Part shown: piece after piece, positions 27,072 through 36,048 of the stretch
Numbering within the stretch: the first letter of the stretch is position 1
Layout of the letters: each line of letters opens with the position of its first letter
DNA from: Ignavibacteriota bacterium
Lineage (GTDB): Bacteria > Bacteroidota > Ignavibacteria > Ignavibacteriales > Melioribacteraceae
DNA: 64,000 nt
Assembly (NCBI GenBank): GCA_013112585.1
Contig: JABFGH010000010.1
Location: 1 to 64,000 of the forward strand
Direction of reading: 5' to 3'
The notes under the pieces: model-generated
Database searches by the model: none
The model's input: the letters and a program-made list of their open reading frames with translations, nothing else
What the model was told of the DNA's origin: nothing
Made by a program: the position numbers and the translations under genes

Positions 27072-27539
27072 TTAATTTATCTTTCTCTTTTTATCAAAGA
27101 AACTCTGTAAAAGATTTTTACTTTCTTCGGCATAAATTCCGGAATAAATCTTAATTGTGTGATTCAATTTTTTATCTTCAGCAAAATTATAAATAGATCC
27201 GCAAGCGCCGGATTTGGGTTCAAATGCGCCGAAATATAATTTAGGCAGCTTAGCTAAAATAACTGCACCGGTACACATAACACAGGGTTCTAATGTAACG
27301 TATAACTCGCAATCGGTTAAATATTTACTGCTAAGATTATTTGAAGCGGCAGTTATCGCAATCATTTCGGCGTGTGCAGTCGGGTCGTTTAACGTCTCTA
27401 CCTGGTTATGCCCCTTGCCTATTATTCTATTATTATGAACAACAACTGCTCCTATCGGTACTTCATCCTTTTCAAAAGCTATCTCTGCTTCTGATAAAGC
27501 TGCAAACATAAATCTGTAAACTGATTCAGGAAAAAGCAA
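27072..27539 (-). CDS. tadA: tRNA-specific adenosine deaminase
   Basis: A 155-residue enzyme from the TTG at 27539, giving the family-like start PESVYRFMFAALSEAEIAF; the ATG at 27509 (145 residues) is the alternative. The zinc site is visible as HAE (DPTAHAEM) and PCxxC (EPCVMC). It converts A34 to inosine in tRNA-Arg(ACG). The longer open frame upstream runs through the tRNA-Arg gene and is not coding. The target tRNA-Arg(ACG) gene is in the same window at 33135-33208. Confidence 0.9.
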   Translation of the reverse strand: MLFPESVYRFMFAALSEAEIAFEKDEVPIGAVVVHNNRIIGKGHNQVETLNDPTAHAEMIAITAASNNLSSKYLTDCELYVTLEPCVMCTGAVILAKLPKLYFGAFEPKSGACGSIYNFAEDKKLNHTIKIYSGIYAEESKNLLQSFFDKKRKIN

Positions 27540-27570
27540 AAGCGGGAACCCAAAAAATAGTTGAATATTG

Positions 27571-27644
27571 TACGCCCGGGAGGATTCGAACCCCCAACCC
27601 CCAGAGCCGAAATCTGGTGCTCTATCCAATTGAGCCACGGGCGC
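27571..27644 (-). tRNA. tRNA-Arg (anticodon TCG)
   Basis: A 74-nt cloverleaf on the minus strand. Acceptor GCGCCCG pairs with CGGGCGT (one G-U), the discriminator is A, the D-arm includes GGCTCAATTGGATAGAGC, and the T-arm contains GGTTCGAATCC. The anticodon loop TTTCGGC gives TCG, so it reads CGA. CCA is not encoded. Confidence 0.95.
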
Positions 27645-27800
27645 ATTAATTTGTGTTTCAAATATAGTTCATTCCGATTAAATATTAAATACTATTTTAA
27701 TCTATTAAAAATTTGTTCTTCCCTTTTCCTATCATAGAAATAATGCTGCGCAGATTATTAAAGAAAAAATGTTTATCATGCAATTTAAATTTTACAGATA

Positions 27801-28985
27801 ATGAAAAACTTAAATATAAATATTGAAAAAGTTAGGCAATCAGGCAGTGTTGCATTGAATGATAAAGTTGCGCGGCTTAAAAGTGAAGGGAGAAAAATAA
27901 TAAGCCTAAACTCCGGTGACCCGAATTTTAATACTCCTGCAGTAATTGTTGAATCAGCAAAAGATGCAATGATGAAAGGGTTTACACACTATTCTGATAG
28001 CAGGGGAATTGCTGAACTTAGGAAAGCGTTAGCGGACAAAATTAAAAATTGGAATAGCGGTGAATATAATTTTGAAAATGAAATATTAGTTACTTGCGGC
28101 GCAATTCATGCATTCTATCTATCACTAAAAACTATACTTAATAACGGAGATGAAGTTTTAGTACCGGACCCGACATGGATGACACATGCAAATATGGTGA
28201 ACTTACTCGGCGCTAAAGCAATTCGGGTGCCTGCACTTGAGAAAAACAATTTTTATTCTTCAATAGATTCTCTTAATGAATATTGTACCGAAAAAACTAA
28301 AGCAGTTGTAATTAACTCGCCTTCTAATCCCACCGGAGCAGTTGCTGATAAGGATTACTTAGAGGCATTTGCAAAATTTGCAGTGGAGAGAAACCTTTTT
28401 ATTATTTCAGATGAAGTTTATGAGAGTATAACTTTCGATAACACAAAGTCTGTTTCACTTGCTTCCATTCCTTCAATAAAAAACAATTTATTATTGATAA
28501 ACAGCTTTTCAAAAACGTATGCAATGACCGGGTGGAGAATTGGATACTTAGCCGCACCAAAAAAGATTATTGATGAGGCAATAAAAGCAAGCCAGTATTC
28601 AATTACAAGTTTACCGCCCTTTATTCAGCATGCCGCCGTAACTGCCCTAACTGATACGAGTATACAGCATGCAATTGAAAAAATGCGGCTTGAATATGAG
28701 AAGAGACGAAATAAAGTTAATTCAATTTTTAAGGAGTTCAATTCCGATAAACTAAGAGCCCGAATTCCAAAGGGAGCATTTTATTATTTTATTGATATTA
28801 AAAATGTGTCAACAAATTCTGTTGAGTTTTGTGAAAAGCTTTTAGAAAATAAAGGAATAGCACTTGTTCCGGGTTCAATTTACGGCATGCACGGGGAAGG
28901 ATATATTAGATTTTCATTAGCTTCAAGTATGGAGGATATCATCGACGGGGCTGAGGGCTTGATTGATTTCGTACAAAAATATTAA
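27801..28985 (+). CDS. PLP-dependent aminotransferase, aspartate/aromatic type
   Basis: A 394-residue fold-type I class I aminotransferase. The sequence NSPSNPTGA, SDEVYESITF and NSFSKTYAMTGWRIGY (the Schiff-base lysine lies in SFSKTY) are characteristic. It starts a cluster with the chorismate fusion and prephenate dehydrogenase, so it is a good candidate for the aminotransferase that finishes phenylalanine and tyrosine synthesis. That role is inferred from neighbours. Aspartate transamination is an alternative. Confidence 0.9.
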   Translation: MKNLNINIEKVRQSGSVALNDKVARLKSEGRKIISLNSGDPNFNTPAVIVESAKDAMMKGFTHYSDSRGIAELRKALADKIKNWNSGEYNFENEILVTCGAIHAFYLSLKTILNNGDEVLVPDPTWMTHANMVNLLGAKAIRVPALEKNNFYSSIDSLNEYCTEKTKAVVINSPSNPTGAVADKDYLEAFAKFAVERNLFIISDEVYESITFDNTKSVSLASIPSIKNNLLLINSFSKTYAMTGWRIGYLAAPKKIIDEAIKASQYSITSLPPFIQHAAVTALTDTSIQHAIEKMRLEYEKRRNKVNSIFKEFNSDKLRARIPKGAFYYFIDIKNVSTNSVEFCEKLLENKGIALVPGSIYGMHGEGYIRFSLASSMEDIIDGAEGLIDFVQKY

Positions 28986-29006
28986 AATTTATTAACAAGG
29001 TTTATT

Positions 29007-31031
29007 ATGGAAGATTTAAGAGAAAAAATTAATAATGTTGATGCAAAAATATTAGACCTCCTTTCGGAGAGGAAAAAATTGAGTATTGATGTAATTAAAC
29101 ATAAAGAGCAAGGCGGCAAACCTATACGCGACCGGGATAGGGAACGCGAATTACTCAACAGGCTTATTAACTACGGTAAAGAACGGGGACTTGATACACA
29201 CTTTATAACAAAGGTATTTTATGAAGTAATTGATGAATCTGTTCGAACTCAGCAGATATATCTTCATAAACTCGGCAACTACTCAACTGCTGAAATAAAA
29301 CAGAATACAATTCGAGTAGCAATACAGGGAATTGAAGGTTCATATAGTTCACTCGCTTCAAAAAAGTTTTTTGAAAATACGGATACCGAAATTGTATTCA
29401 TTACAAAAGAAAGGTTTGAAGATGTAGTTAAAGCTGTTGAGAAAGAGGAAGCAGATTATGCAGTGCTGCCTGTCGAAAATACAACCTCGGGCGGCATTAA
29501 CGAAGTACATGATTTAATGCTCGAGACAACTCTTTCAATTATTGGGGAAGAGGTTTACGAGGTTAAGCATTGTCTCGTTGGAATTGAAGAAGTATCACTT
29601 GGTAAACTGACAAAAATTTATGCGCATTATCAAGCAGCGGCACAATGCAGCGACTTTATAAAATCTCACACTAATTGCAGTATAGAATACTTTGCCGATA
29701 CAGCAATGTCCGGTCAAAAAATTAAAAAGGAAGGAAACCCTACATTTGCAGCAATTGCAAGTGAAGATGCTGCTGTCCAATTCGGGCTTACTATTTTACG
29801 CAGAGGAATTGCAAACCAGGAAGGAAATTACACACGGTTTTTAATTGCTGCTCGAAAGCCGGTAACTGTTGATAAAAGAATTCCGGCAAAAACTTCTTTA
29901 ATTATGGCAACCTCCCATTCTCCAGGCTCATTGTTTGAAGCATTATCAATATTTAAGAAACATAATGTTAACATGACAAGGCTGCAATCCAGACCGATAA
30001 TGGGTAACCCCTGGGAAGAAATGTTTTACCTGGATTTTATAGGAAATACTGCTGATCGAAAAATTCAAAGTTTAATTGATGAGCTTGGAAAGTTTACTCG
30101 ATTCTTTAAAATATTAGGCTGCTATCCGACAGTTGAATTTGAGCGAACCAATTTAGAGACTGATATTGCTGAAAAAGAAACTAATGAAGAAGAAACCGAG
30201 CCGGCAGATGAAGTAACAGCAGTTAAGAAAAAAATAAAAACCAGCTACAAATTTGCGGGCAGAGATTATAAGAGCGAAGATACAATTATTAAAATCAAAG
30301 ATGTTACAATTGGCGGTGATAATTTTGTAGTTATGGCGGGTCCCTGTTCGGTAGAATCTAAAGAACAAATTTTAACATGTGCACAAATAGCAAAAGAAAA
30401 CGGTACTCATATTTTAAGAGGCGGATGCTTTAAACCACGCACATCTCCATACAGTTTTATGGGATTGGGTTACGAAGGTTTGGAATATTTGGTAGAAGCC
30501 GGAAAAGCTTATGATATGCCGGTAATTACTGAAGTCCTTTCAATCGATCAAGTTGCTGAAGTTGCAAAGCATTCCGATATGCTGCAGATAGGGACAAGGA
30601 ATATGCAGAATTTTCCTCTGCTGATTGAAGTTGGGAAAACACATAAACCCGTGATGCTTAAAAGGGGAATGATGTCTTCGATTGATGAACTGCTTAATGC
30701 TTCAGAGTATATTTTAGCACAGGGAAACCGGCAGGTGATTTTATGTGAGCGTGGAATTAGAACTTTTGAAACTGCAACAAGAAATACCTTAGACCTGAGT
30801 GCTATTCCTGTTCTAAAAGAATTGACACATTTGCCTATTATAGTTGATCCATCTCATGCAGTTGGGCATAGAGATAAAGTAATACCTCTTGCAAAAGCTG
30901 CAAAAGTTGTTGGCGCACATGGAATTATGATCGAGTTTCATCCCCAGCCTGAAAAAGCACTTAGTGATGGTGAACAGTCATTATACATAAGCCAGTTTGA
31001 ACAATTAATGAAAGACCTACAGAAAATTTAA
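29007..31031 (+). CDS. Fusion: chorismate mutase, prephenate dehydratase, ACT and DAHP synthase
   Basis: A 674-residue protein with four modules in order. They are chorismate mutase (1-88; LREKINNVDAKILDLLSERK), prephenate dehydratase (101-282; GIEGSYSS, and GNYTRFL with the TRF motif at 276-278), an ACT domain (296-372; GSLFEAL and LQSRP instead of the usual LESRP), an acidic linker (~379-411), and a type I-beta DAHP synthase (412-674; VVMAGPCSVES, RGGCFKPRTSPYSF, IVDPSHAVGH). The first step of the shikimate pathway and the two first steps towards phenylalanine are on one chain. It lies 21 bp after the aminotransferase and 10 bp before tyrA. The ACT domain sits where a free DAHP synthase of this type often has its regulatory domain. 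Confidence 0.95.
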   Translation: MEDLREKINNVDAKILDLLSERKKLSIDVIKHKEQGGKPIRDRDRERELLNRLINYGKERGLDTHFITKVFYEVIDESVRTQQIYLHKLGNYSTAEIKQNTIRVAIQGIEGSYSSLASKKFFENTDTEIVFITKERFEDVVKAVEKEEADYAVLPVENTTSGGINEVHDLMLETTLSIIGEEVYEVKHCLVGIEEVSLGKLTKIYAHYQAAAQCSDFIKSHTNCSIEYFADTAMSGQKIKKEGNPTFAAIASEDAAVQFGLTILRRGIANQEGNYTRFLIAARKPVTVDKRIPAKTSLIMATSHSPGSLFEALSIFKKHNVNMTRLQSRPIMGNPWEEMFYLDFIGNTADRKIQSLIDELGKFTRFFKILGCYPTVEFERTNLETDIAEKETNEEETEPADEVTAVKKKIKTSYKFAGRDYKSEDTIIKIKDVTIGGDNFVVMAGPCSVESKEQILTCAQIAKENGTHILRGGCFKPRTSPYSFMGLGYEGLEYLVEAGKAYDMPVITEVLSIDQVAEVAKHSDMLQIGTRNMQNFPLLIEVGKTHKPVMLKRGMMSSIDELLNASEYILAQGNRQVILCERGIRTFETATRNTLDLSAIPVLKELTHLPIIVDPSHAVGHRDKVIPLAKAAKVVGAHGIMIEFHPQPEKALSDGEQSLYISQFEQLMKDLQKI

Positions 31032-31041
31032 GGATTACAAC

Positions 31042-32118
31042 TTGCAGAAAATTGCAATTATTGGATTAGGACTTATAGGCGGATCAATTGCAAAGGCATT
31101 GAAGCAATCTGATTTAAAATTTGAAATATCAGGATTTGATAAAAAGCGAGTAGCTGATCAAGCAATTAATGAAAAAGTAATTGATAAGAAACTTAATGTA
31201 ATTGAGGAAGCATTAGAACATGATGTGATTTTTGTTTGCCTGCCGGTTACAAAAAGTATAGAAGTTATTGAGCAGCTTGCCCCGGTTTTACACAACAATA
31301 CAATTTTAACAGATGTTTGCAGTATAAAAGGAAAAATCAAAGACGTAGTTGAGAAAAGCGGCTGCAAAGCTTTATACATTGGCGGACATCCTATGACAGG
31401 CAAAGAAAAAGGGGGGTACGAAAATTCCGATCCGCTCCTTTTTGAAAATTCAACTTATATAATTAATGATGATGTTAAAGATAACCCCAAGGCAGTGCCG
31501 TTTTTCAATTTAATAAAATCGATGGGCGCAAAAATATATTTTGTTGATGCAGACCTTCACGACAGAATCGTTGCAAATGTCAGTCATCTTCCGCAGATGC
31601 TATCTGTTGCACTTGTAAATAACATCTCTCTAAATGTTGATGGAATAAAGTACACTGACTTTGCTGCCGGCGGATTTAGAGATATGACAAGAATTGCATC
31701 AAGTGATTTTAATGTTTGGGAATCGATAATTGATATTAATAAAAATAAAATAATTGATTCGATCGATAACTTTCAATCGTATTTATCAAATATTAAAAAA
31801 AAAATTATCTACTCGGAATTTCTAAGTCTTGCAGAGGAATTTGAAAACGCGAGATTTAACCGCGATGAAATACCGAAAGACACCAAAGGATTTTTAACTC
31901 CGCTGCATGATCTTTTTGTTTTTGTATCCGATGTGCCGGGAATAATTTCTAAAATATCCACAGCCCTTTTTGAAAAAAGAATAAACATAAAAGATATCGA
32001 ACTTTTAAAAATTAGAGAGGGCACCGGCGGTACTTTCCGGCTCTCTTTTGATAATGAAAATGATGTTAAAGAAGCAAAAGTTATTCTTGAGGGAATTGGG
32101 TTTGAGACGAAGGAATAA
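31042..32118 (+). CDS. tyrA: Prephenate dehydrogenase with C-terminal ACT domain
   Basis: A 358-residue enzyme with a TTG start preceded by AAGGATTA. The NAD site is IIGLGLIGGSIA (5-16), followed by GGHPMTGKEKGGYENSDPLLF and DRIVANVSHLPQ, which are TyrA hallmarks. Residues ~285-358 form an ACT domain (LFVFVSDVPGIISKISTAL). It converts prephenate to 4-hydroxyphenylpyruvate for tyrosine. It closes the aromatic cluster. Confidence 0.95.
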   Translation: MQKIAIIGLGLIGGSIAKALKQSDLKFEISGFDKKRVADQAINEKVIDKKLNVIEEALEHDVIFVCLPVTKSIEVIEQLAPVLHNNTILTDVCSIKGKIKDVVEKSGCKALYIGGHPMTGKEKGGYENSDPLLFENSTYIINDDVKDNPKAVPFFNLIKSMGAKIYFVDADLHDRIVANVSHLPQMLSVALVNNISLNVDGIKYTDFAAGGFRDMTRIASSDFNVWESIIDINKNKIIDSIDNFQSYLSNIKKKIIYSEFLSLAEEFENARFNRDEIPKDTKGFLTPLHDLFVFVSDVPGIISKISTALFEKRINIKDIELLKIREGTGGTFRLSFDNENDVKEAKVILEGIGFETKE

Positions 32119-32206
32119 TTGAATCCGTTTTTTCCTTCACTCTACAACTTGAATGAGCTGACATCTCAAGGTGGGTTACTTATCAGGGCTGGTTAAATCA
32201 ATTCTA

Positions 32207-32494
32207 TTAAAACTTTTTATAAACTTGGTTATGTTTGCCTAACATTACAAGATTTAAATATTTTCCTTCCAACTTAAAAATCAATAACCAATCATTTTTA
32301 ACATGAATTGATTCATAGCTTTTAAGGTTTCCTTTGAGAGGATGTCGCTTAAATTGTGGTTTCATCACTTCTTGTTTTTGTAACGAAGTGATTATTGATT
32401 TTAATAATTCAAAATCCTTTTCTGAATAATTTCCGCTTTTCTTATCCCTCTTAATATCTTTTTTGAAAGTTTTTTCAATTTTTATTTCTAACAA
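32207..32494 (-). CDS. yafQ: YafQ-family mRNA interferase toxin
   Basis: 95 residues from a TTG at 32494, one base after the dinJ stop. The longer frame to 32524 would overlap dinJ. Family catalytic residues are visible at H51, H64, D68, W69 and H88, each one position off from the E. coli YafQ residues H50, H63, D67, W68 and H87, which supports this start. It cleaves ribosome-bound mRNA. It is co-transcribed with the antitoxin upstream. Confidence 0.92.
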   Translation of the reverse strand: MLEIKIEKTFKKDIKRDKKSGNYSEKDFELLKSIITSLQKQEVMKPQFKRHPLKGNLKSYESIHVKNDWLLIFKLEGKYLNLVMLGKHNQVYKKF

Positions 32495-32495
32495 A

Positions 32496-32750
32496 TTAAA
32501 TTCCCAAATCTTCAAACAACTCATTTGCTGTTTTATAAACTTCTGTGTTCTTATTCACTTTCAGATTATTAATTCGATTTTCAAGTTCTTCTGATGGTAA
32601 ACTTAGATCGAACGGTATTCCGTTTTCCATTGCTACTTTTGCAAGAAAAATATTAACAGCATCTCCAAAGCTAAGTCCAAATTTTGAAAAAATATCTTTT
32701 GCTTCCTTGTACAATGTATCTTCAACTCTAACACTCGTTTGGATTTTCAT
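32496..32750 (-). CDS. dinJ: DinJ/RelB-family antitoxin
   Basis: 84 residues. The N-terminal ribbon-helix-helix (KIQTSVRVEDTLYKEAKDIFSKFGLSF, with SFGDAVNIFL) and the NGIPFDL phrase are typical of DinJ/RelB. It binds the toxin and the operator. It lies one base upstream of the yafQ start. A palindrome sits just upstream of its start (32778-32795). Confidence 0.93.
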   Translation of the reverse strand: MKIQTSVRVEDTLYKEAKDIFSKFGLSFGDAVNIFLAKVAMENGIPFDLSLPSEELENRINNLKVNKNTEVYKTANELFEDLGI

Positions 32751-32777
32751 ATTCTCACCTTTTTAATTTATCACAAT

Positions 32778-32795
32778 ATACTCCATTTGGAGTAT
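32778..32795. promoter_or_regulatory. Probable DinJ operator palindrome
   Basis: ATACTCC and GGAGTAT, 7-bp inverted repeats separated by ATTT, lie 27 bp upstream of the dinJ start codon. The position and symmetry fit autoregulation by a ribbon-helix-helix antitoxin. Confidence 0.6.
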
Positions 32796-33134
32796 GAAGT
32801 CAAAGTTAATTTTAGCATTTATTTTGTGCGGACAGGGGAGATACTAATAAATCCTTGATAAAACATTTTGCAGCCAATTTTACAATTTACGGCTTAGCGT
32901 CGCTACGAGAAAAGAAGAAATTCACGCAAAGCCGCAAAGCCGCCAAGGAGATATAAATATTATAAATTATATTTGATTCCCAAAGCGAAGTAGATAGTGT
33001 TAAAACTAACAGTAAATAACGGATATAAGATTCAGACTTGTTCCCCCGAGAGGATTCACCAAAAGGGATTCCTATGGAAGAACGCCAAACCTTATGAAAC
33101 AATTTTGTGGAACCATCAGAGAAGCAAATACTCG
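32796..33134. other. Intergenic stretch with repeat words, no gene
   Basis: No gene is supported. A tract at about 32923-32947 (CACGCAAAGCCGCAAAGCCG) matches the GCACGCCAAGTCGCAAAG word of the array at 127-705. The frame on the minus strand (32887-33102) shows no family resemblance and overlaps this tract. The rest is AT-rich. Confidence 0.6.
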
Positions 33135-33208
33135 TACACCCGGGAGGATTCGAACCCCCAACCTTTCGGTCCGTAGCCGAACGCTCTATCCAATTGAGCT
33201 ACGGGTGC
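33135..33208 (-). tRNA. tRNA-Arg (anticodon ACG)
   Basis: A 74-nt cloverleaf on the minus strand. Acceptor GCACCCG pairs with CGGGTGT, discriminator A. The anticodon loop CTACGGA gives ACG, so A34 is the expected TadA substrate. CCA is not encoded. The first ~25 and last ~25 positions resemble those of the tRNA-Arg(TCG) gene at 27571-27644. Confidence 0.95.
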
Positions 33209-33452
33209 ATAATTTGAATGCCAAATATAGTTGTTTTAACAAATAAATTAAACTATTATTTCATTCAAAAGTTAAAAAGTATAATTATCTTAATAATAAG
33301 GCTAAAAAAAGTATTATTTTAATCGATAATGATTTAAGAAACGATGTAAAAATTAAGTTGAATGAATAAAAGTATTTGCAAAAACACGAATAAATTCTAT
33401 TTTACTAAAACTTTTATTTTTATGTATTGAATAATTATAACGCAGGTATAAA

Positions 33453-33845
33453 ATGGTAAGCAGCCCGGATAATCAAAAGTTCAATTACGATATGGATTTA
33501 ATTGGAAATTTCCTATCTGTTGAAAATATAGATGATGTAGTAATAGTAAATGTTCAATTATATAGCGCCAATCTAGAAAAAGCCGTTCCTTTTAGAGATT
33601 ATTTAATGAAAATGGTTAATGACGGAAAAACAAAATTTTTAATTGACCTTTCTCAAACTGAATATATCGATTCAACATTTTTAGGATCATTGGTATTTGT
33701 ACTAAAAAAACTAAAAAGTATGGACGGTGCTATGCACCTTATTCTTGGTAAATCTTCCAAAGCAACAACTATGTTTGAAATAACAAACATGAATAGAGTA
33801 TTTAAGGTTTTTGATACCGTAGAAGAAGCCAAAAAAAATATTTAG
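33453..33845 (+). CDS. STAS-domain anti-sigma-factor antagonist
   Basis: 130 residues, a single STAS domain after a short N-terminal tail. The phosphorylatable Ser is S74 in TEYIDSTFLGSL, the SpoIIAA/RsbV-type position. A free STAS protein of this kind binds an anti-sigma factor or switch kinase when unphosphorylated. No kinase or sigma factor gene is beside it, so its partner is encoded elsewhere. It stands alone. Confidence 0.88.
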   Translation: MVSSPDNQKFNYDMDLIGNFLSVENIDDVVIVNVQLYSANLEKAVPFRDYLMKMVNDGKTKFLIDLSQTEYIDSTFLGSLVFVLKKLKSMDGAMHLILGKSSKATTMFEITNMNRVFKVFDTVEEAKKNI

Positions 33846-34046
33846 CAATAAACTTAAATCCGCCTTCTTGCTTCTCTCCTTTAATCAGATTATTATAAAA
33901 GTCGATTTAGATTAATTTTAAATAAAAATATTTATGGGCAAATGAAATTTAAATTTTATATTTTTCTTTGTTGATTCTAATAATTATTAACTTAAATAGT
34001 TAATTTTTAGAAATATTTAATTCTAACAAGTAATAAAATAATAATA

Positions 34047-35291
34047 ATGAAAGTTCTGCTATATTCACATTTTTACTATCCCGAGGTTGGTGCGGCTTCT
34101 ACACGGATGCAGTATTTTGTTAAATCACTTAAAGCTGCCGGGCATGATGTTAAAGTAGTTACTCCGCTGCCTAATTATCCAAGCAATAAAACTTATGCCG
34201 GATTTGAAAATATAAACCGTCCAATAACAAAGGATGAAGTAACATACCTGCCCATATATAGTTCAGAAAATCATTCAATCTACAAACGACTTTATTCATA
34301 CATCAATTATTTTTTTGTTTCACTTAAATTTGTGCTCTTCAATAATTATAAGCCCGATTTAATTATTTCATCATCACCCCCTTTGTTTACACCATTTGCA
34401 GCAATGATTGCAGCTAAAGTAAAAGGCGCTAAATTTATTTTAGATGTTAGAGATATTTGGCCCGATATAGGTATTGAATTGGGACTCCTTAATAAAAAAA
34501 TATACATTTGGGGTTTACGCCTTATTGAAAAAATGATAATGAAAGGCGCATCATTTATTACTGTTACTGCCGAAGCTGACAAAGAAAACTTAGTCTCGAA
34601 AAAAGTAGATGAGAAAAAAATATTTGTGCTTTATAACGGCGCCGATACAAAATTATTTAAGGCATCTTATAACTCAACACGCGATAAAATAAAAAACAGC
34701 TTTAACCTGCCTGACAACAAACAAATTGTACTATTTGTCGGTTCATTTAACGATGGTATGAACGATATAAGAAACTTAGGCAAAGCTCTTGCAAATTTTG
34801 ATACAAAATCTAATAACTGTCATTTTGTTTTTGCCGGTGACGGCTCCAATAGAAAAGAGTTTTTCTCGGAGTTGAACGGAAGCACGGATTATACTTATTT
34901 AGGATTGCTTGAGTTGGATGAACTTTCTAAACTGCTTTCAGTTGCTGACTTGAATTTAGTTCCCCGAAAAATGAACAAAAAAAATATTGGCGGTAATATT
35001 CCTGTTAAATGTTTTGAAAGCTGGGCATCTGAAATACCGGTTTTGATTTCAGCAGAAAAGAATTCGGAGATAGCTAAAATATTTGAACAATGCAATGCCG
35101 GTATTCTGATAGAACCAAACGATGCGGAATCATTTAGGAGTAGTTTAGAAAAAATTCTAAAAGAAAATAATCTTAAAGAGATGGGAAGGCGCGGCAGGGA
35201 ACTGGTAGAAAAATACTACGATCGCAATAAGCAGTCTGATAAACTTACTGAAATTATCAGCAAGTTGAACAATCATAAAAGCAATTCATAA
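34047..35291 (+). CDS. Glycosyltransferase family 4 (WbuB-like)
   Basis: A 414-residue GT-B enzyme. The N-terminal part begins VLLYSHFYYPEVGAASTRM with NYPSNKTYAGFEN; the C-terminal nucleotide-sugar site lies in the region of VFVGSFNDGMND, YTYLGLLELDEL, and GNIPVKCFESWASEIPVL. It would add a sugar to a surface polysaccharide precursor. It is the first gene of the 34047-42969 cluster. Confidence 0.88.
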   Translation: MKVLLYSHFYYPEVGAASTRMQYFVKSLKAAGHDVKVVTPLPNYPSNKTYAGFENINRPITKDEVTYLPIYSSENHSIYKRLYSYINYFFVSLKFVLFNNYKPDLIISSSPPLFTPFAAMIAAKVKGAKFILDVRDIWPDIGIELGLLNKKIYIWGLRLIEKMIMKGASFITVTAEADKENLVSKKVDEKKIFVLYNGADTKLFKASYNSTRDKIKNSFNLPDNKQIVLFVGSFNDGMNDIRNLGKALANFDTKSNNCHFVFAGDGSNRKEFFSELNGSTDYTYLGLLELDELSKLLSVADLNLVPRKMNKKNIGGNIPVKCFESWASEIPVLISAEKNSEIAKIFEQCNAGILIEPNDAESFRSSLEKILKENNLKEMGRRGRELVEKYYDRNKQSDKLTEIISKLNNHKSNS

Positions 35292-35314
35292 CCTCACTAT
35301 TAAATTTTATCCCG

Positions 35315-35968
35315 ATGGCAATTTTAAAAACTATAAGAAATATTTTGCCCGAAGTAATATGGAATATGGGCGCCGCAGCTAAGCATGAATTAGTAAAACA
35401 TAGATACCTAAAAGGCAAAAGAAAATATAATCCCGCTGAAACAAACAAAGCAAAAAGGAGAAGGGAAGAAGAAAACTTTTTTGAAAATTATTGTAAAGGG
35501 AAGGGATTAGATATTGGATTTGGCGGCGATTTAATTGTGCCGAATGCACAAGGTTTTGATTTTGAACATGGTGACGCTCATTTTTTAGAAGGAATAGAAA
35601 ATGAAAGTTTTGATTTTGTTTACTCGTCGCATACTTTAGAGCATATGGTCGATCCCGAAGCAGCAATAAAAAATTGGTTCCGTGTTGTTAAAAAAGGGGG
35701 GTACTTAATTGTGTTTATTCCTCATCGCGATCTTTACGAAAAAAAGAAAACACTGCCTTCAAAATTTAATCCTACACATAAACAGTTTTTTTTAATTGAT
35801 AAAGATGAATTACCGGATACAATAGGTATTGTTCCTTTCGTTAAAAGAACATTGAACGACGCAGAAATTATTTACGCAAAGGAATGCAGAGAAGGTTACG
35901 ATAGAATTAGCGATGATGTTCAAAGCACCGGCGAGTATTCAATTGAAATTGTTATTAAAAAGAATTAA
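35315..35968 (+). CDS. SAM-dependent methyltransferase in the polysaccharide cluster
   Basis: A 217-residue class I methyltransferase. GKGLDIGFGGDLIVPNAQGFDFEHGDA is the cofactor-binding region and FDFVYSSHTLEHMVDPEAAIKNW the next conserved block. It lies 23 bp after the glycosyltransferase. It probably methylates a glycan or lipid intermediate, which is inferred from context. Confidence 0.82.
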   Translation: MAILKTIRNILPEVIWNMGAAAKHELVKHRYLKGKRKYNPAETNKAKRRREEENFFENYCKGKGLDIGFGGDLIVPNAQGFDFEHGDAHFLEGIENESFDFVYSSHTLEHMVDPEAAIKNWFRVVKKGGYLIVFIPHRDLYEKKKTLPSKFNPTHKQFFLIDKDELPDTIGIVPFVKRTLNDAEIIYAKECREGYDRISDDVQSTGEYSIEIVIKKN

Positions 35969-36048
35969 ACTCTCCGCTTAATAATTAAATCTTAAACCAT
36001 TATTTTATTTTTATTAATTAACAAGTGTTGATTAGTATATTTAGCGTT

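Noticed and set aside
27540-27638. N-terminal extension of tadA (MAQLDRAPDFGSGG...)
   Set aside because: It is the translation of the tRNA-Arg gene and the gap behind it; it has no resemblance to TadA and the family starts near residue 34-44 of this frame.
32887-33102. 71-residue frame on the minus strand
   Set aside because: No family resemblance, overlaps a repeat tract and lies in an AT-rich gap.
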